Shown here: positions 16,670 through 25,804 of the stretch, in pieces | Layout of the letters: the number at the start of each line of letters is the position of its first letter | How positions within the stretch are numbered: the first letter of the stretch is position 1 | Assembly: GCF_900129075.1 (NCBI RefSeq) | Contig: NZ_FQVH01000011.1 | Location: 1 to 64,000 of the forward strand | Source: Caldanaerobius fijiensis DSM 17918 | Lineage (GTDB): Bacteria > Bacillota > Thermoanaerobacteria > Thermoanaerobacterales > Caldanaerobiaceae | Length of the DNA stretch: 64,000 nucleotides | Direction: 5' to 3' | Translations under genes and position numbers: made by a program | Notes under the pieces: generated by a model | Database searches by the model: none | Seen by the model: only the letters and a program-made list of their open reading frames with translations | Told to the model about the DNA's origin: nothing

Positions 16670-17487
16670 AGTATATACTTCAGTTACAAGACGTGGAATA
16701 CGAATACCCTGATGGTACTAAGGCCTTAAAAGGTGTGTCAATAGCAGTGGAAAAGGGCAAAAAGATCGCTGTGCTGGGTGCCAATGGCGCGGGGAAATCC
16801 ACTCTATTTTTACACTTAAATGGTATCCTGAAACCCAAAAAAGGCAAACTCTTTTATAATGGTGAGGAAGTAAGATATGATCGCAAATCATTGATCCAAC
16901 TGCGAAAAAAAGTGGGCATCGTATTTCAGAACCCTGATATTCAATTATTTGCAGCCAGTGTAGAGCAGGAGGTCTCTTTCGGTCCCATGAATCTTAATCT
17001 TCCTATACCTGAAGTAAAGCAACGGGTAGAGGATTCACTTAAATCCACCGATACTTATCTATTAAAAGACAAGCCTACCCATTTTCTAAGTTACGGGCAG
17101 AAAAAAAGGGTTTCCATTGCCGACGTTCTGGCAATGGACCCTGAAATTATAATCTTTGATGAACCCACCGCTTACCTGGATCCTTACCATATTGAAGGAA
17201 TAATAGACATATTCAATGCATTATCCATTAAAGGTAAAACGATAATCGTATCTACACATGATGTAGAACTGGCTTATTCATGGGCAGACTATATCTACAT
17301 CATGAAAGAAGGAGAAATCGTAAGCAGCGGTACCCCCGACAAAGTATTTTGCGACTCAAAGCTTTTACAGATAGCTAAACTTAAGAAGCCCATGCTAGTG
17401 GAAATATACAGCTTGCTCGTAGATAGGGGTATCATAAAGCATCAGCATCCCCCACGCAATATGGAGGAATTAAGAAAAATCCTTTAA
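16666..17487 (+). CDS. cbiO: Cobalt ECF transporter ATP-binding protein CbiO
   Basis: A 273-residue ABC ATPase. Walker A is GANGAGKST, the Q-loop VFQNPDIQLF is the ECF type, the signature is LSYGQKKRVSIA and Walker B is IIIFDEPTAYLDP. The switch His lies in STHDVELAYSWAD. An in-frame ATG 21 bases upstream is rejected because AGGAGG stands nine bases before ATG 16666. The coding end overlaps the end of the converging PfkB-family gene by 18 bases and no terminator is visible between them. Confidence 0.95.
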   Translation: MKYILQLQDVEYEYPDGTKALKGVSIAVEKGKKIAVLGANGAGKSTLFLHLNGILKPKKGKLFYNGEEVRYDRKSLIQLRKKVGIVFQNPDIQLFAASVEQEVSFGPMNLNLPIPEVKQRVEDSLKSTDTYLLKDKPTHFLSYGQKKRVSIADVLAMDPEIIIFDEPTAYLDPYHIEGIIDIFNALSIKGKTIIVSTHDVELAYSWADYIYIMKEGEIVSSGTPDKVFCDSKLLQIAKLKKPMLVEIYSLLVDRGIIKHQHPPRNMEELRKIL

Positions 17488-18645
17488 AAATATATCGCCG
17501 TAAAAGTCTTTATGAATCCATCCCTCATGAGAAATGTTGAGAGGCATACACGCCCAACCTTCTCTTATCCTGTGAAGGACCTCAGATAATGGCCTTATTC
17601 CTCCTGTAGCATCAATAGACCCCACACTAAAGGAGCCAACCCCTATGGCAATCTTTATCGCCATCTCTGGCGATGTTCCCTGAGTTATAGCCGCAAGAAA
17701 ACCAGCAATAGTTGCATCCCCCGACCCAGTAGTACCTATTACCGGCGCATCAAAACACGGAGCCATAAGCTCTTTATTGCTCCAGAGGGAAACATCTATG
17801 GCTTTATCTAAAGCAGTTGCTTTAAAGGCCTCTTTATCTGACGTCCTGAGGTAAAGTCCCTGATTTCCCAATTTGATTACGTTAATCTTGCTCCCCATGT
17901 CCAGCAATTTATCGGACAAATTGCTCAACAAATCACCTGTTATAACTTCTTCCTTTGCTGTAGCTTTATTCAGTTTCTCGAAATTTTCCCTATCAATCAT
18001 ATACAACAATTCATCAATACTGGGTAAGAAAATATCTACATACGGAAGTACATTTTCCAGCACTTTTATCCAATCGGTTTTACCCGCATCTGTATTGGGA
18101 TCTGGCATCGCCATGTCAAGGCTTGTAATAACCCCCATCTCTTTTACTTTTTCAAACATATTTTTTAAATGTACCCCATCGTCAATAAAAAACTGCCGCA
18201 TAAGAGGTGGGTATCCAAAATGGAATATAAAGGCGTCTTTTAATTTTTCATAGGGTATATCTCCATCCGAAAATGTATTATTCGCACCAGGACAATGAAG
18301 GAAAATTCTATCCGTACCCGGTGGATTTAAAACTATAGAATAGGAAGTCGTTTCCCCCGGGCTTATAATCATGCCCTCAACAATTTCTTCACCTTCACGT
18401 CTTAATATATCCAGCACAATCTTACCGAAGTAATCATCACCTACTTTTCCTAACAGTAAAACGTCAAACCCAAGCTTTTTTAAGTCAATCCCTGTGTTGG
18501 ATACAACCCCTCCTGTTGATAAACTTATACCATCCATCTCCAACAAATGTCCCGGAACAAGATCAAATAAATTACCTTTTACCCAGCGCGGTATTATATC
18601 AAGGCATATGTGCCCCGCTACCACTATTTTTCTGGAATTTTCCAT
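17470..18645 (-). CDS. PfkB-family carbohydrate kinase
   Basis: A 391-residue ribokinase-fold kinase. The first glycine motif is SLSTGGVVSNTGIDLKKLG (41-59) followed by GKVGDDYFG. The second family signature is GTTGSGDATIAGF with catalytic Asp at 310. It is about 70-80 residues longer than a typical ribokinase; an insertion near 215-250 and a C-terminal tail after 345 account for this. The ATG at 18645 follows GGAGGGGG. It lies 125 bases downstream of the cobA-hemD stop, so it could be an add-on to the cobalamin operon or separate. The substrate is unknown; nothing in its sequence ties it to cobalamin synthesis. Confidence 0.85.
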   Translation of the reverse strand: MENSRKIVVAGHICLDIIPRWVKGNLFDLVPGHLLEMDGISLSTGGVVSNTGIDLKKLGFDVLLLGKVGDDYFGKIVLDILRREGEEIVEGMIISPGETTSYSIVLNPPGTDRIFLHCPGANNTFSDGDIPYEKLKDAFIFHFGYPPLMRQFFIDDGVHLKNMFEKVKEMGVITSLDMAMPDPNTDAGKTDWIKVLENVLPYVDIFLPSIDELLYMIDRENFEKLNKATAKEEVITGDLLSNLSDKLLDMGSKINVIKLGNQGLYLRTSDKEAFKATALDKAIDVSLWSNKELMAPCFDAPVIGTTGSGDATIAGFLAAITQGTSPEMAIKIAIGVGSFSVGSIDATGGIRPLSEVLHRIREGWACMPLNISHEGWIHKDFYGDIFLKDFS

Positions 18646-18770
18646 CAGTTTCTCCCCCTCCTATAATATCGTATTCACAACTGCTGATTTCTCTTAAGAT
18701 CTGTTTTACCAAAAAATATTTTTGATATAAATTCTCTTTCTGGAACTTCTCTTTCATATAATTTTTTAAA

Positions 18771-20264
18771 TTATTTTTCCCCATAATATGAATTAATAGC
18801 GTCAATTATGCCTTCTGTATCGTGGCTTTCGGGCACTATATCAACCCTATATCCTGATTCCTCAATAGCTCTTCGTGTTACCGGACCTATGGCCACTATA
18901 TGGACGTCATTTATCAAACTGGTATATTCACCGGCTATTTTTGCGAAATACTCAAACGTAGAAGGACTGGTAAACACCACTATGTCAACTCCTCTCTTAA
19001 GTTCCTCTATCAGACGGCTTCTTACCTCATAGTTGGGAACGTTGTTGTACAACGCTATTTTATCCACATAACCTCCATATTGCTCCAATTTTTCTATGAG
19101 CTTTTCTCCACCTATATCTGACGTAAATACAGCAATGTATTTACCGAATATCTCTCCTTTCATCATACCAGCCAGCGCATCAGATGTAAATTCCTGAGGG
19201 ACGATATCAGCGTAAATGTTGATTCCCTTTAGTCTGTCAGCAGTAGATTTGCCTACAGCAGCGATCTTTTTACCATTCAGCTTTCTTATATCAAAACCAT
19301 ATAGGGATATGGCCTCTCTAAAAATTTTAACTGAATTTACGCTGGAAAAGACCATGTAATCGTATTTATCTATACTGGCTATAAAATTTCCTACGGCATC
19401 GTAGACAGGCACGACCTTTATGGTTGGACATGAAATCACTTGATAACCGCAATCTTTCAGCTTATCCATCAATTCAACCGACTGCTCGAAAGTCCTGGTC
19501 AGCAGTATTCTTTTACCATTACTGGGTCTATACCAGTCAATCTTTCCTCTCAATCTCACCACATCGCCTATCACGATTACAGCAGGATTACTTATGCCTG
19601 ATTCTTTGACCTTTTGAGATATATCCTTTAACGTACCTATTACCGTTACCTGATCCGGCATGGTACCATTGGATATCACCGCAGCAGGGGTATCTTCACT
19701 CTTACCATTTTTTATCAACTCACCGGTTATGTACTCTATATTCTTTATCCCCATGAGGAACACCAGCGTTCCCTCAAGAGCTGCCAGTGCCTTAAAATCT
19801 AAAGCGCTTTTCTCTTTCCCGGCTCTCTCGTGACCTGTTATGATGTGCAGCGATGAGCTTAAATCCCTATGGGTGACAGGTATGCCCGCATATGCCGGTA
19901 CAGCCACTGCAGAGGTCACACCCGGTACCACCTCAAAGGGTATTCCATGCTGGTGCAAAAATAGAGCCTCTTCGCCGCCCCTTCCAAAGACAAAAGGATC
20001 TCCTCCTTTTAACCTTGCCACTATCTCATAATTCTTAGCCTTTTCTATCAGTATCCTGTTTATTTCATCTTGTGGTACCTTGTGATGTTCAGGTAATTTG
20101 CCAACGTCGATCAGCTCTGCCCCCGCCTTCGCCAATGACAGGATTTCCGAATTTATAAGCCTGTCGTATACCAGCACATCCGCGTTTTTTATAACCCTCT
20201 CGGCTTTCTTGGTTATCAAATCGGGGTCACCGGGACCCATCCCTACCAAAAATACCTTACCCAT
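18771..20264 (-). CDS. cobA-hemD: Fused uroporphyrinogen-III C-methyltransferase / uroporphyrinogen-III synthase
   Basis: A 497-residue two-domain protein. Residues 1 to about 245 are the SAM-dependent methyltransferase (GMGPGDPDLITKKAERVI, ARLKGGDPFVFGRGGEEA, VVPGVTSAVAVPAYAGIPVTHR), which makes precorrin-2. Residues about 250-497 are HemD (RILLTRTFEQSVEL, YDYMVFSSVNSVKIF, VFTSPSTFEYF), which closes hydroxymethylbilane to uroporphyrinogen III. The fusion joins two consecutive steps and is common in Clostridia. It is the last gene of the large cobalamin operon, 36 bases after hemC. The ATG at 20264 follows GAGGGAGAAC. Confidence 0.95.
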   Translation of the reverse strand: MGKVFLVGMGPGDPDLITKKAERVIKNADVLVYDRLINSEILSLAKAGAELIDVGKLPEHHKVPQDEINRILIEKAKNYEIVARLKGGDPFVFGRGGEEALFLHQHGIPFEVVPGVTSAVAVPAYAGIPVTHRDLSSSLHIITGHERAGKEKSALDFKALAALEGTLVFLMGIKNIEYITGELIKNGKSEDTPAAVISNGTMPDQVTVIGTLKDISQKVKESGISNPAVIVIGDVVRLRGKIDWYRPSNGKRILLTRTFEQSVELMDKLKDCGYQVISCPTIKVVPVYDAVGNFIASIDKYDYMVFSSVNSVKIFREAISLYGFDIRKLNGKKIAAVGKSTADRLKGINIYADIVPQEFTSDALAGMMKGEIFGKYIAVFTSDIGGEKLIEKLEQYGGYVDKIALYNNVPNYEVRSRLIEELKRGVDIVVFTSPSTFEYFAKIAGEYTSLINDVHIVAIGPVTRRAIEESGYRVDIVPESHDTEGIIDAINSYYGEK

Positions 20265-20300
20265 GTTCTCCCTCTTTCTTCTCTCGAGTTAAAAACAATT

Positions 20301-21239
20301 TCAAATTGATGTACCGCTTACGATCTGCTTGGCCAATTTTATACCTAGAATCTCAGGTTCATCAATTTTGCCCGCTATTTTCCCTTTTTTTAATTTGCCG
20401 TCCAACTGGTACATACCTAAAAGTGAAATATCTCCATCGATCACTTCTGCATACGCTCCTATGGGAACCCTGCAGCTTCCGCCCAATTCATTCATAAAAG
20501 CCCTTTCAGCTCTTACGCATATCTCTGTTTCCCGATGGTTTAAAAGCCTTATCGTATCATATAGTGGATCACCATCCCTCATTTCCACCGCTATAGCGCC
20601 CTGTCCCACCGCTGGAACCATAATATCCACAGAAATATACTGGCTTATTATATTATCCATACCTAACCTTTTTAACCCCGCGGCCGCCAATATAATTGCA
20701 TCAAGGCCCTGTTCTTTCATCTTTTTCAAACGGGTATCTACATTCCCTCTTAAAGGCACAACTTCAAAGCTGCTGTCCAGATTTTTTAGCTGTGCTGTCC
20801 TTCTAAGGCTGCTGGTACCAATTCTTGCACCAGGCCTCAATCCTTTTAATTGATTGTTTGCTCCTCCATGCTCCATCGTGCTGTTAGCAAGTATTTTCTT
20901 ATCAGCTGACGCATTATTATAAATCAGGGCATCCCGGGGATCTTCTCTTTTTAATACAGCAGCTATGCAAAGCCCATCAGCCAGCTCGGCAGGCATGTCT
21001 TTCATGCTGTGTACCGCTATGTCTATCTCTCCATCTAACAGTGCCCTTTCTATCTCTTTGACAAATAGCCCTTTCCCTCCTATTTCGCTTAAAGGCCTGT
21101 CCACCCATCTATCTCCACGGGTTGAGATCTTCACAATTTCGCAATCCAGGCTGTTATCAATAGATTTTAAAGCATCTATAACAATTTGCGTCTGAGCCAG
21201 TGCCAGGTGGCTGGCCCTACTTCCTATCCTTATTTTCAT
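20301..21239 (-). CDS. hemC: Hydroxymethylbilane synthase
   Basis: A 312-residue enzyme polymerising four porphobilinogen molecules. The N-terminus KIRIGSRASHLALAQTQIV and IAVHSMKDMPAEL are diagnostic. The dipyrromethane-cofactor cysteine lies in ELGGSCRVPIGAY. ATG 21239 shares its A with the hemA stop (TGATG), typical of coupled translation. A GTG one codon earlier is the alternative. It supplies HemD, encoded next. Confidence 0.96.
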   Translation of the reverse strand: MKIRIGSRASHLALAQTQIVIDALKSIDNSLDCEIVKISTRGDRWVDRPLSEIGGKGLFVKEIERALLDGEIDIAVHSMKDMPAELADGLCIAAVLKREDPRDALIYNNASADKKILANSTMEHGGANNQLKGLRPGARIGTSSLRRTAQLKNLDSSFEVVPLRGNVDTRLKKMKEQGLDAIILAAAGLKRLGMDNIISQYISVDIMVPAVGQGAIAVEMRDGDPLYDTIRLLNHRETEICVRAERAFMNELGGSCRVPIGAYAEVIDGDISLLGMYQLDGKLKKGKIAGKIDEPEILGIKLAKQIVSGTSI

Positions 21240-22456
21240 CACACACCACCATGTTCTTTTATATATTTTATGTGTCTGTTAGCCATCTTGGACGCTACTC
21301 GGTGCAATGCAATCTTTATCCGCTCCATATCATCTTCGCTTAGCGACACCTTATTTTTCAATCTATTGTATTCTGCTTCGCAAACTTTCTTTGCAAACTC
21401 ATCTATTTCCTTTATCGCCGGTACAAGCTCCTGCTGCTTAAACCATCGCACATACCTTTCTACGGCTTCATCTACCATTTGCTCTATATCTTTTATCAAT
21501 TCGCGCCTTTTCAAGTTGTTTTCATGAGAAACCCCTTTAAGGTCATCAATGGTATAAAGGCTTACTCCTGGCAATTCCGCAATCCTGGGATCTATATCTC
21601 TCGGAAGAGCTATATCTATCATACAGATTCTGTTGCCTTTATAAACCTCTTTAAATTTATCGTAATTTACAGTATAATGAGGGGCATCAGTAGCGCTAAC
21701 TACTATATCACAATTGGCCATAGCATTGTACTTATCTTCATAATTTACCGCTATCACCTGTGGAAACTCCAGCATCAAATCCACAGTCCTCTTATGGGTC
21801 CTGTTGGTCACATATATCCTTTGAACCCCTTTTGCTATCAAATTTTTAATCACAATTTTGCCCATTTCCCCGGCACCTATGACAAATACGCTTTTATCAG
21901 ATATTTTACCCTCAAAGGTCTCTTCAATAAATTTAACAGCTATGTAACTTACAGATAAAGGTATGTCCGCTATCCCTGTTATCGTCCTGGCATTCTTCCC
22001 CAAAGCAATTCCATCCAGAAATAGCCTGCTTAACACCTTATGCACCGTACCAGCTCTTTGAGCCTTTTCATAAGCATCCTTTACCTGGCCCAATATCTGT
22101 TCTTCTCCCACTACCATAGATTCCAACCCACATGCAACTCTGAATAAATGCCTTATGGCATCTATCCCATTATAGCGATAAATATATCTCTCTATATAAC
22201 CAGGGTCTACATCAAAGTATCGGCATAAAAAAAAGCTTAAATCTATTTCACCTGATTCAGCATAAGTATAAATCTCCGTCCTGTTACAGGTGGACAATAT
22301 TACCACTTCATCTATGCTAGCTTCATTTCTTCCTTTTATTTGTATAATTTGTTTAAGAGCATCGTTTATGTTATTTTTGTTAAATGCAACTTTTTCTCTT
22401 ATGTCTATAGGGGTATTTTGATCAATGCCTATAACCTTTAAATTACTTAATTTCAT
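21239..22456 (-). CDS. hemA: Glutamyl-tRNA reductase
   Basis: A 405-residue enzyme reducing glutamyl-tRNA to glutamate-1-semialdehyde, the first step of the C5 pathway. The catalytic cysteine is C57 in ILSTCNRTEIY. VVGEEQILGQVKDAYEKA and the NADPH motif FVIGAGEMGKIVIKNL follow, and the C-terminal dimerisation helix (about 305-405) is present. The ATG overlaps the cbiJ stop (ATGA). Placement inside a riboswitch-controlled cobalamin operon puts the entry step of all tetrapyrrole synthesis under cobalamin control, unless an internal promoter exists. Confidence 0.96.
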   Translation of the reverse strand: MKLSNLKVIGIDQNTPIDIREKVAFNKNNINDALKQIIQIKGRNEASIDEVVILSTCNRTEIYTYAESGEIDLSFFLCRYFDVDPGYIERYIYRYNGIDAIRHLFRVACGLESMVVGEEQILGQVKDAYEKAQRAGTVHKVLSRLFLDGIALGKNARTITGIADIPLSVSYIAVKFIEETFEGKISDKSVFVIGAGEMGKIVIKNLIAKGVQRIYVTNRTHKRTVDLMLEFPQVIAVNYEDKYNAMANCDIVVSATDAPHYTVNYDKFKEVYKGNRICMIDIALPRDIDPRIAELPGVSLYTIDDLKGVSHENNLKRRELIKDIEQMVDEAVERYVRWFKQQELVPAIKEIDEFAKKVCEAEYNRLKNKVSLSEDDMERIKIALHRVASKMANRHIKYIKEHGGV

Positions 22457-23199
22457 AATCCCTTCCCCATTTCTTTCATCAACTGTTCTAAGTCTTTTAC
22501 CACTACAGGATAACTTAAAGGCGGCTTCTCTATCATAATTACATCTATCCCCAGCTCTTCTGCAGCTTTTATCTTTTCAACCACGCCACCTACTTTTCCG
22601 CTATCCTTGGTTACAATAACATCAGCCCTGTACTCCTTAAACATAGAGAGGTTGAGCTCATAACCAACAGGTCCTTTGATTGCTATTATGTTATCAGGTT
22701 TTAAACCCATATCTTCGCATTTTTTAATAATAGAACTCATAGGTAATACGCGGGCTACCAGTTCCTTTCCCGCTTTTAGAAGTCCTGCAAAATATTCTAA
22801 GCCATTGCTCCCAATCGTAAGGAAAATACGCTGATAATTCAGGCACACATCTGCTGCTTCTCGATATCCTTTCACTTCTATTATACCACTGTAATTCCAT
22901 TGTACGCTCTCTCTTTCATAGCGAATATATTTTATACCGGTATCTGCACAAGCTTCCATAGCATTTCTACTCACATTTACAGCGTAAGGATGTGTGGCAT
23001 CGACAACTACGTTTATCCCATTATCCCTTATATATTTCTCCATATCGTCTTTATTCAATGCCCCTACGTGGGTATGACCCCCTCTGTACAGACTGCTACC
23101 GTATTCCGTGACAGTGCTGACAGTCACGTCGTATCCTTTATTCACCAGGTAATCAGCTACTATTCTACTCTCATAGGTTCCGCCTAAAACCAATATCAT
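22453..23199 (-). CDS. cbiJ: Cobalt-precorrin-6A reductase
   Basis: A 248-residue member of the CobK/CbiJ family: MILVLGGTYESRIVADYLVN at the start, VVDATHPYAVNVSRNAMEAC, RYERESVQWNY, IFLTIGSNGLEYF and VIVTKDSGKVGGVVEKI. It reduces cobalt-precorrin-6A using a nicotinamide cofactor. It overlaps cbiH upstream and hemA downstream by four bases each. Confidence 0.93.
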   Translation of the reverse strand: MILVLGGTYESRIVADYLVNKGYDVTVSTVTEYGSSLYRGGHTHVGALNKDDMEKYIRDNGINVVVDATHPYAVNVSRNAMEACADTGIKYIRYERESVQWNYSGIIEVKGYREAADVCLNYQRIFLTIGSNGLEYFAGLLKAGKELVARVLPMSSIIKKCEDMGLKPDNIIAIKGPVGYELNLSMFKEYRADVIVTKDSGKVGGVVEKIKAAEELGIDVIMIEKPPLSYPVVVKDLEQLMKEMGKGL

Positions 23200-23936
23200 A
23201 GGCTATAGCCCCTTGGAGTAACGATTTTGCTGTCATAAATATAGGTATCAGATTTCCCTACTATTATAGTTGTCAGCATATCAATAGGATGTAAAAGCAT
23301 ATTCTGCAGATCGGTTATCACCACACTCTGTCCCTCCCTTCCCGCATTTTTCACTATTCCAACAGGGGTAGATGGGCTTTTGTACTTCAACATGATTTGC
23401 TGCGCTTTGCCCAGATGCTCCTCTCTTTCTTTGCTTCTCGGATTGAAGATAACTATCACAAAATCGCCTATGCTGGCGTATTCTATGCGTTTTTCTATGA
23501 TGCTCCAGCTGGTAAGGTGATCAGATAAGCTTATACACGCAAAATCGTTCATCAGAGGTGCTCCTAATAATGATGCAGCTGCATTAAAGGCACTTACACC
23601 TGGTATTACCTCAAAACCTAATTCTCCAGGGTTTATTCCTTTTTCTTTGATAACCTCCAGAATAAGTCCTGCCATGCCGTAAATACCAGCATCCCCGCTG
23701 CTCACAACGCACACGTTTTTCCCTTCCATTACTTCTTCTATAGCCACCCTGCATCTATCCACTTCCTGCCTCATACCTGAGGATATAATCTCTTTATCTG
23801 TCACCATCGGTTTTATAAGTTCAATATACGTCTTATAACCGATTACAACATCACATTCTTTTATGGCTTCTATGGCCTTTATCGTCATATTTCCATAATC
23901 CCCTGGACCTATGCCCACTACCTTTATCCAGGCCAA
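23196..23936 (-). CDS. cbiH: Cobalt-precorrin-3 (C17) methyltransferase
   Basis: A 246-residue SAM-dependent tetrapyrrole methylase that methylates C17 and contracts the ring. Motifs are VVGIGPGDYGNMTIKAIEAI, VVSSGDAGIYGMAGL, EVIPGVSAFNAAASLLGAPL and VIFNPRSKER. The TTG at 23936 is chosen as start because GGAGG lies eight bases upstream; a GTG at 23945 is only one base from it. It follows the cbiF-cbiG fusion by 13 bases. Confidence 0.93.
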   Translation of the reverse strand: MAWIKVVGIGPGDYGNMTIKAIEAIKECDVVIGYKTYIELIKPMVTDKEIISSGMRQEVDRCRVAIEEVMEGKNVCVVSSGDAGIYGMAGLILEVIKEKGINPGELGFEVIPGVSAFNAAASLLGAPLMNDFACISLSDHLTSWSIIEKRIEYASIGDFVIVIFNPRSKEREEHLGKAQQIMLKYKSPSTPVGIVKNAGREGQSVVITDLQNMLLHPIDMLTTIIVGKSDTYIYDSKIVTPRGYSL

Positions 23937-23949
23937 AATCCACACCTCC

Positions 23950-25785
23950 TCATGGCTTTTTGTACACCGCTAACGTAATGCCATCACCAGAATAATATCC
24001 CAGCTCTTTTCCTCCATCGCTAATGATGTAAGCGCACGGCCTTGCTACACTGCCGACGCCCACGGTTTCCCTCACAAACTCAGAAACAGGAAACCTATTT
24101 TCTACATCAGCTATCTTTCTCTTCTCCAAAAAACTTATAGGCACAGAAAAATGCTCAGCAGCGCCATAAAGTCCTTTTTCATCCTTTTTCATCTCCCCAC
24201 TGGCTATCTGCGCTATGCTATGAGGCGATAAAGCCAGTTCTTCAAATGCCCTCTCTATAAAGTCTATTATTTTACCAGAAGGGATACCTCTTTTACAACC
24301 TATGCCAATATAGATATCTTTAGGTCTTAAAATCACGTGAGGAAATACGCAGTCCACAACCTTATCTGTGATATATACACACGCCTTTATACCTTCCGGT
24401 ATCCTGAGTGAACCGTCATCCATATTCACCACAAAAGCACTAGGTGGCAATTTGATATCGTCAGATTTGATCAGTTTAAGCATATTCCCATCACATATAA
24501 ACGCTATTGGTTCGTCGTTGACTATAGCACTGTTTACAGCAACCAGATCTTTAAAATTATCAATATACAGGCCATGTCGCTTAGCCAGAACATCTACAGC
24601 CGTATAACCATTTATATCTGTGGCTGTAGTTATAACCGGTTGTGCTCCTATCACATCTGCTACCTGCCTGGCTAGCTCGTTGGCACCGCCTATATGCCCT
24701 GAGAGGAGGCTTATAGCAAAACGGCCTTTTTCATCCATGACCACAACAGCAGGATCTACCCTTTTGTCTTTAACAATACCCGATATGGCCCTTACCACTA
24801 TTCCCATTGCCATAATGAATACAAAACCATCATATTTTTCAAAAATTCCATGGACAAAATCCCTAAAATCGCCTTTTATGACCATTTCGCCATCCTCAGC
24901 AAATTTTTCATTAACATAGATATCGCAATTCAGTTTTTTCCCGAGAATGCGGGCCATCTCACATCCTCCCTTTGTAAGGGCAATAACAGCTAATCTATTT
25001 TTTTTGCCGTAAGCCTCTTTACCATTTAAAAAAGTATTTATGCCATCCCTATAACCGTGTGAAAAAGTCTTATCGTAAAGTCGGGAATTTTGAAAAGCGT
25101 CGCCCAGAAACCTTCCTACCAGTATCATAGCAGTTTTTTTAATCCCCGCATCTACAACCTTATGAGCAATATCGGATAAAGTACCTTCAATGATCATTTC
25201 ATCAGGCCATGAAGCTTTATAAACCACCGCTACCGGAGTATCTTCCGGATAACCGGATTTAAGCTGATCCACTACATTATAGATATCATGTACGCTTAAA
25301 AATATAGCCATTGTTGCCCCATGTTTCGCCAGTTCTGATAGTTTTTCTCCCGGTGGGACAGGGGTACGCCCCTCTGCTCTCGTTAGTATTACGGTTTGAG
25401 CTATTTCGGGAAGCGTAAGTTCCTTTTTCAGCGCTGCTGCTGCAGCAGTAAAGGAGCTTACTCCAGGTATAACCTGATATGCAATACCATAATGATCCAG
25501 TAACCTCATCTGCTCTCTTATGGCTCCATATATAGTCGGGTCCCCTGTATGTATCCTGGCTACATCCCATCCTTTCGCATCCGCATCTTTCATCACCTCT
25601 ATTATCTCCTCAAGGGTCATAGATGAGCTGTCGTATATTTTGGCCTCTGCCCTGGTGTATCTTAAAATCTCAGGATTGACCAGGGAACCAGCATATATTA
25701 CCACCTAGCACTGACCCATGATTTTTGCAGATTTTATCGTCATAAGTTCAGGATCCCCGGGGCCTGCACCTATAAAATATATCAT
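23950..25785 (-). CDS. cbiF-cbiG: CbiF-CbiG fusion, interrupted by an in-frame TAG at codon 27
   Basis: Residues up to about 250 form cobalt-precorrin-4 C11-methyltransferase (ARIHTGDPTIYGAIREQM, QVIPGVSSFTAAAAAL). The rest is CbiG, cobalt-precorrin-5A hydrolase (MAMGIVVRAISGIVKDKRVD, SLLSGHIGGANELAR, IYIGIGCKRGIPSGK), so two consecutive enzymes are joined. From ATG 25785, which has a GGTGG site, the frame reads MIYFIGAGPGDPELMTIKSA then KIMGQC, then TAG at 25705-25707, then VVIYAGSLVNPE without a frame change. The TAG sits where relatives have Asp in ADVVIYAGSL. Starting instead at GTG 25704 gives 584 residues, but this drops the GAGPGDPEL SAM loop and has no clear ribosome site. The gene is therefore truncated, read through, or affected by a sequence error. 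Confidence 0.85.
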
Positions 25786-25804
25786 ATATAACCACCGCCT
25801 CTTT

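Noticed and set aside
18599-18805. A 68-codon minus-strand frame between cobA-hemD and the PfkB gene
   Set aside because: It overlaps both genes, has no ribosome site and resembles no family; the true intergenic part is only 125 bases.
25286-25570. A second-frame open segment inside cbiF
   Set aside because: It arises from codon use of the real frame; CbiF motifs are all in the other frame.
310-25785. Full reassignment of TAG to an amino acid
   Set aside because: Several intact genes end in TAG exactly at their family C-termini (hemL, cobS, cobU, rpsH), and read-through there would add foreign tails or run into the next gene.
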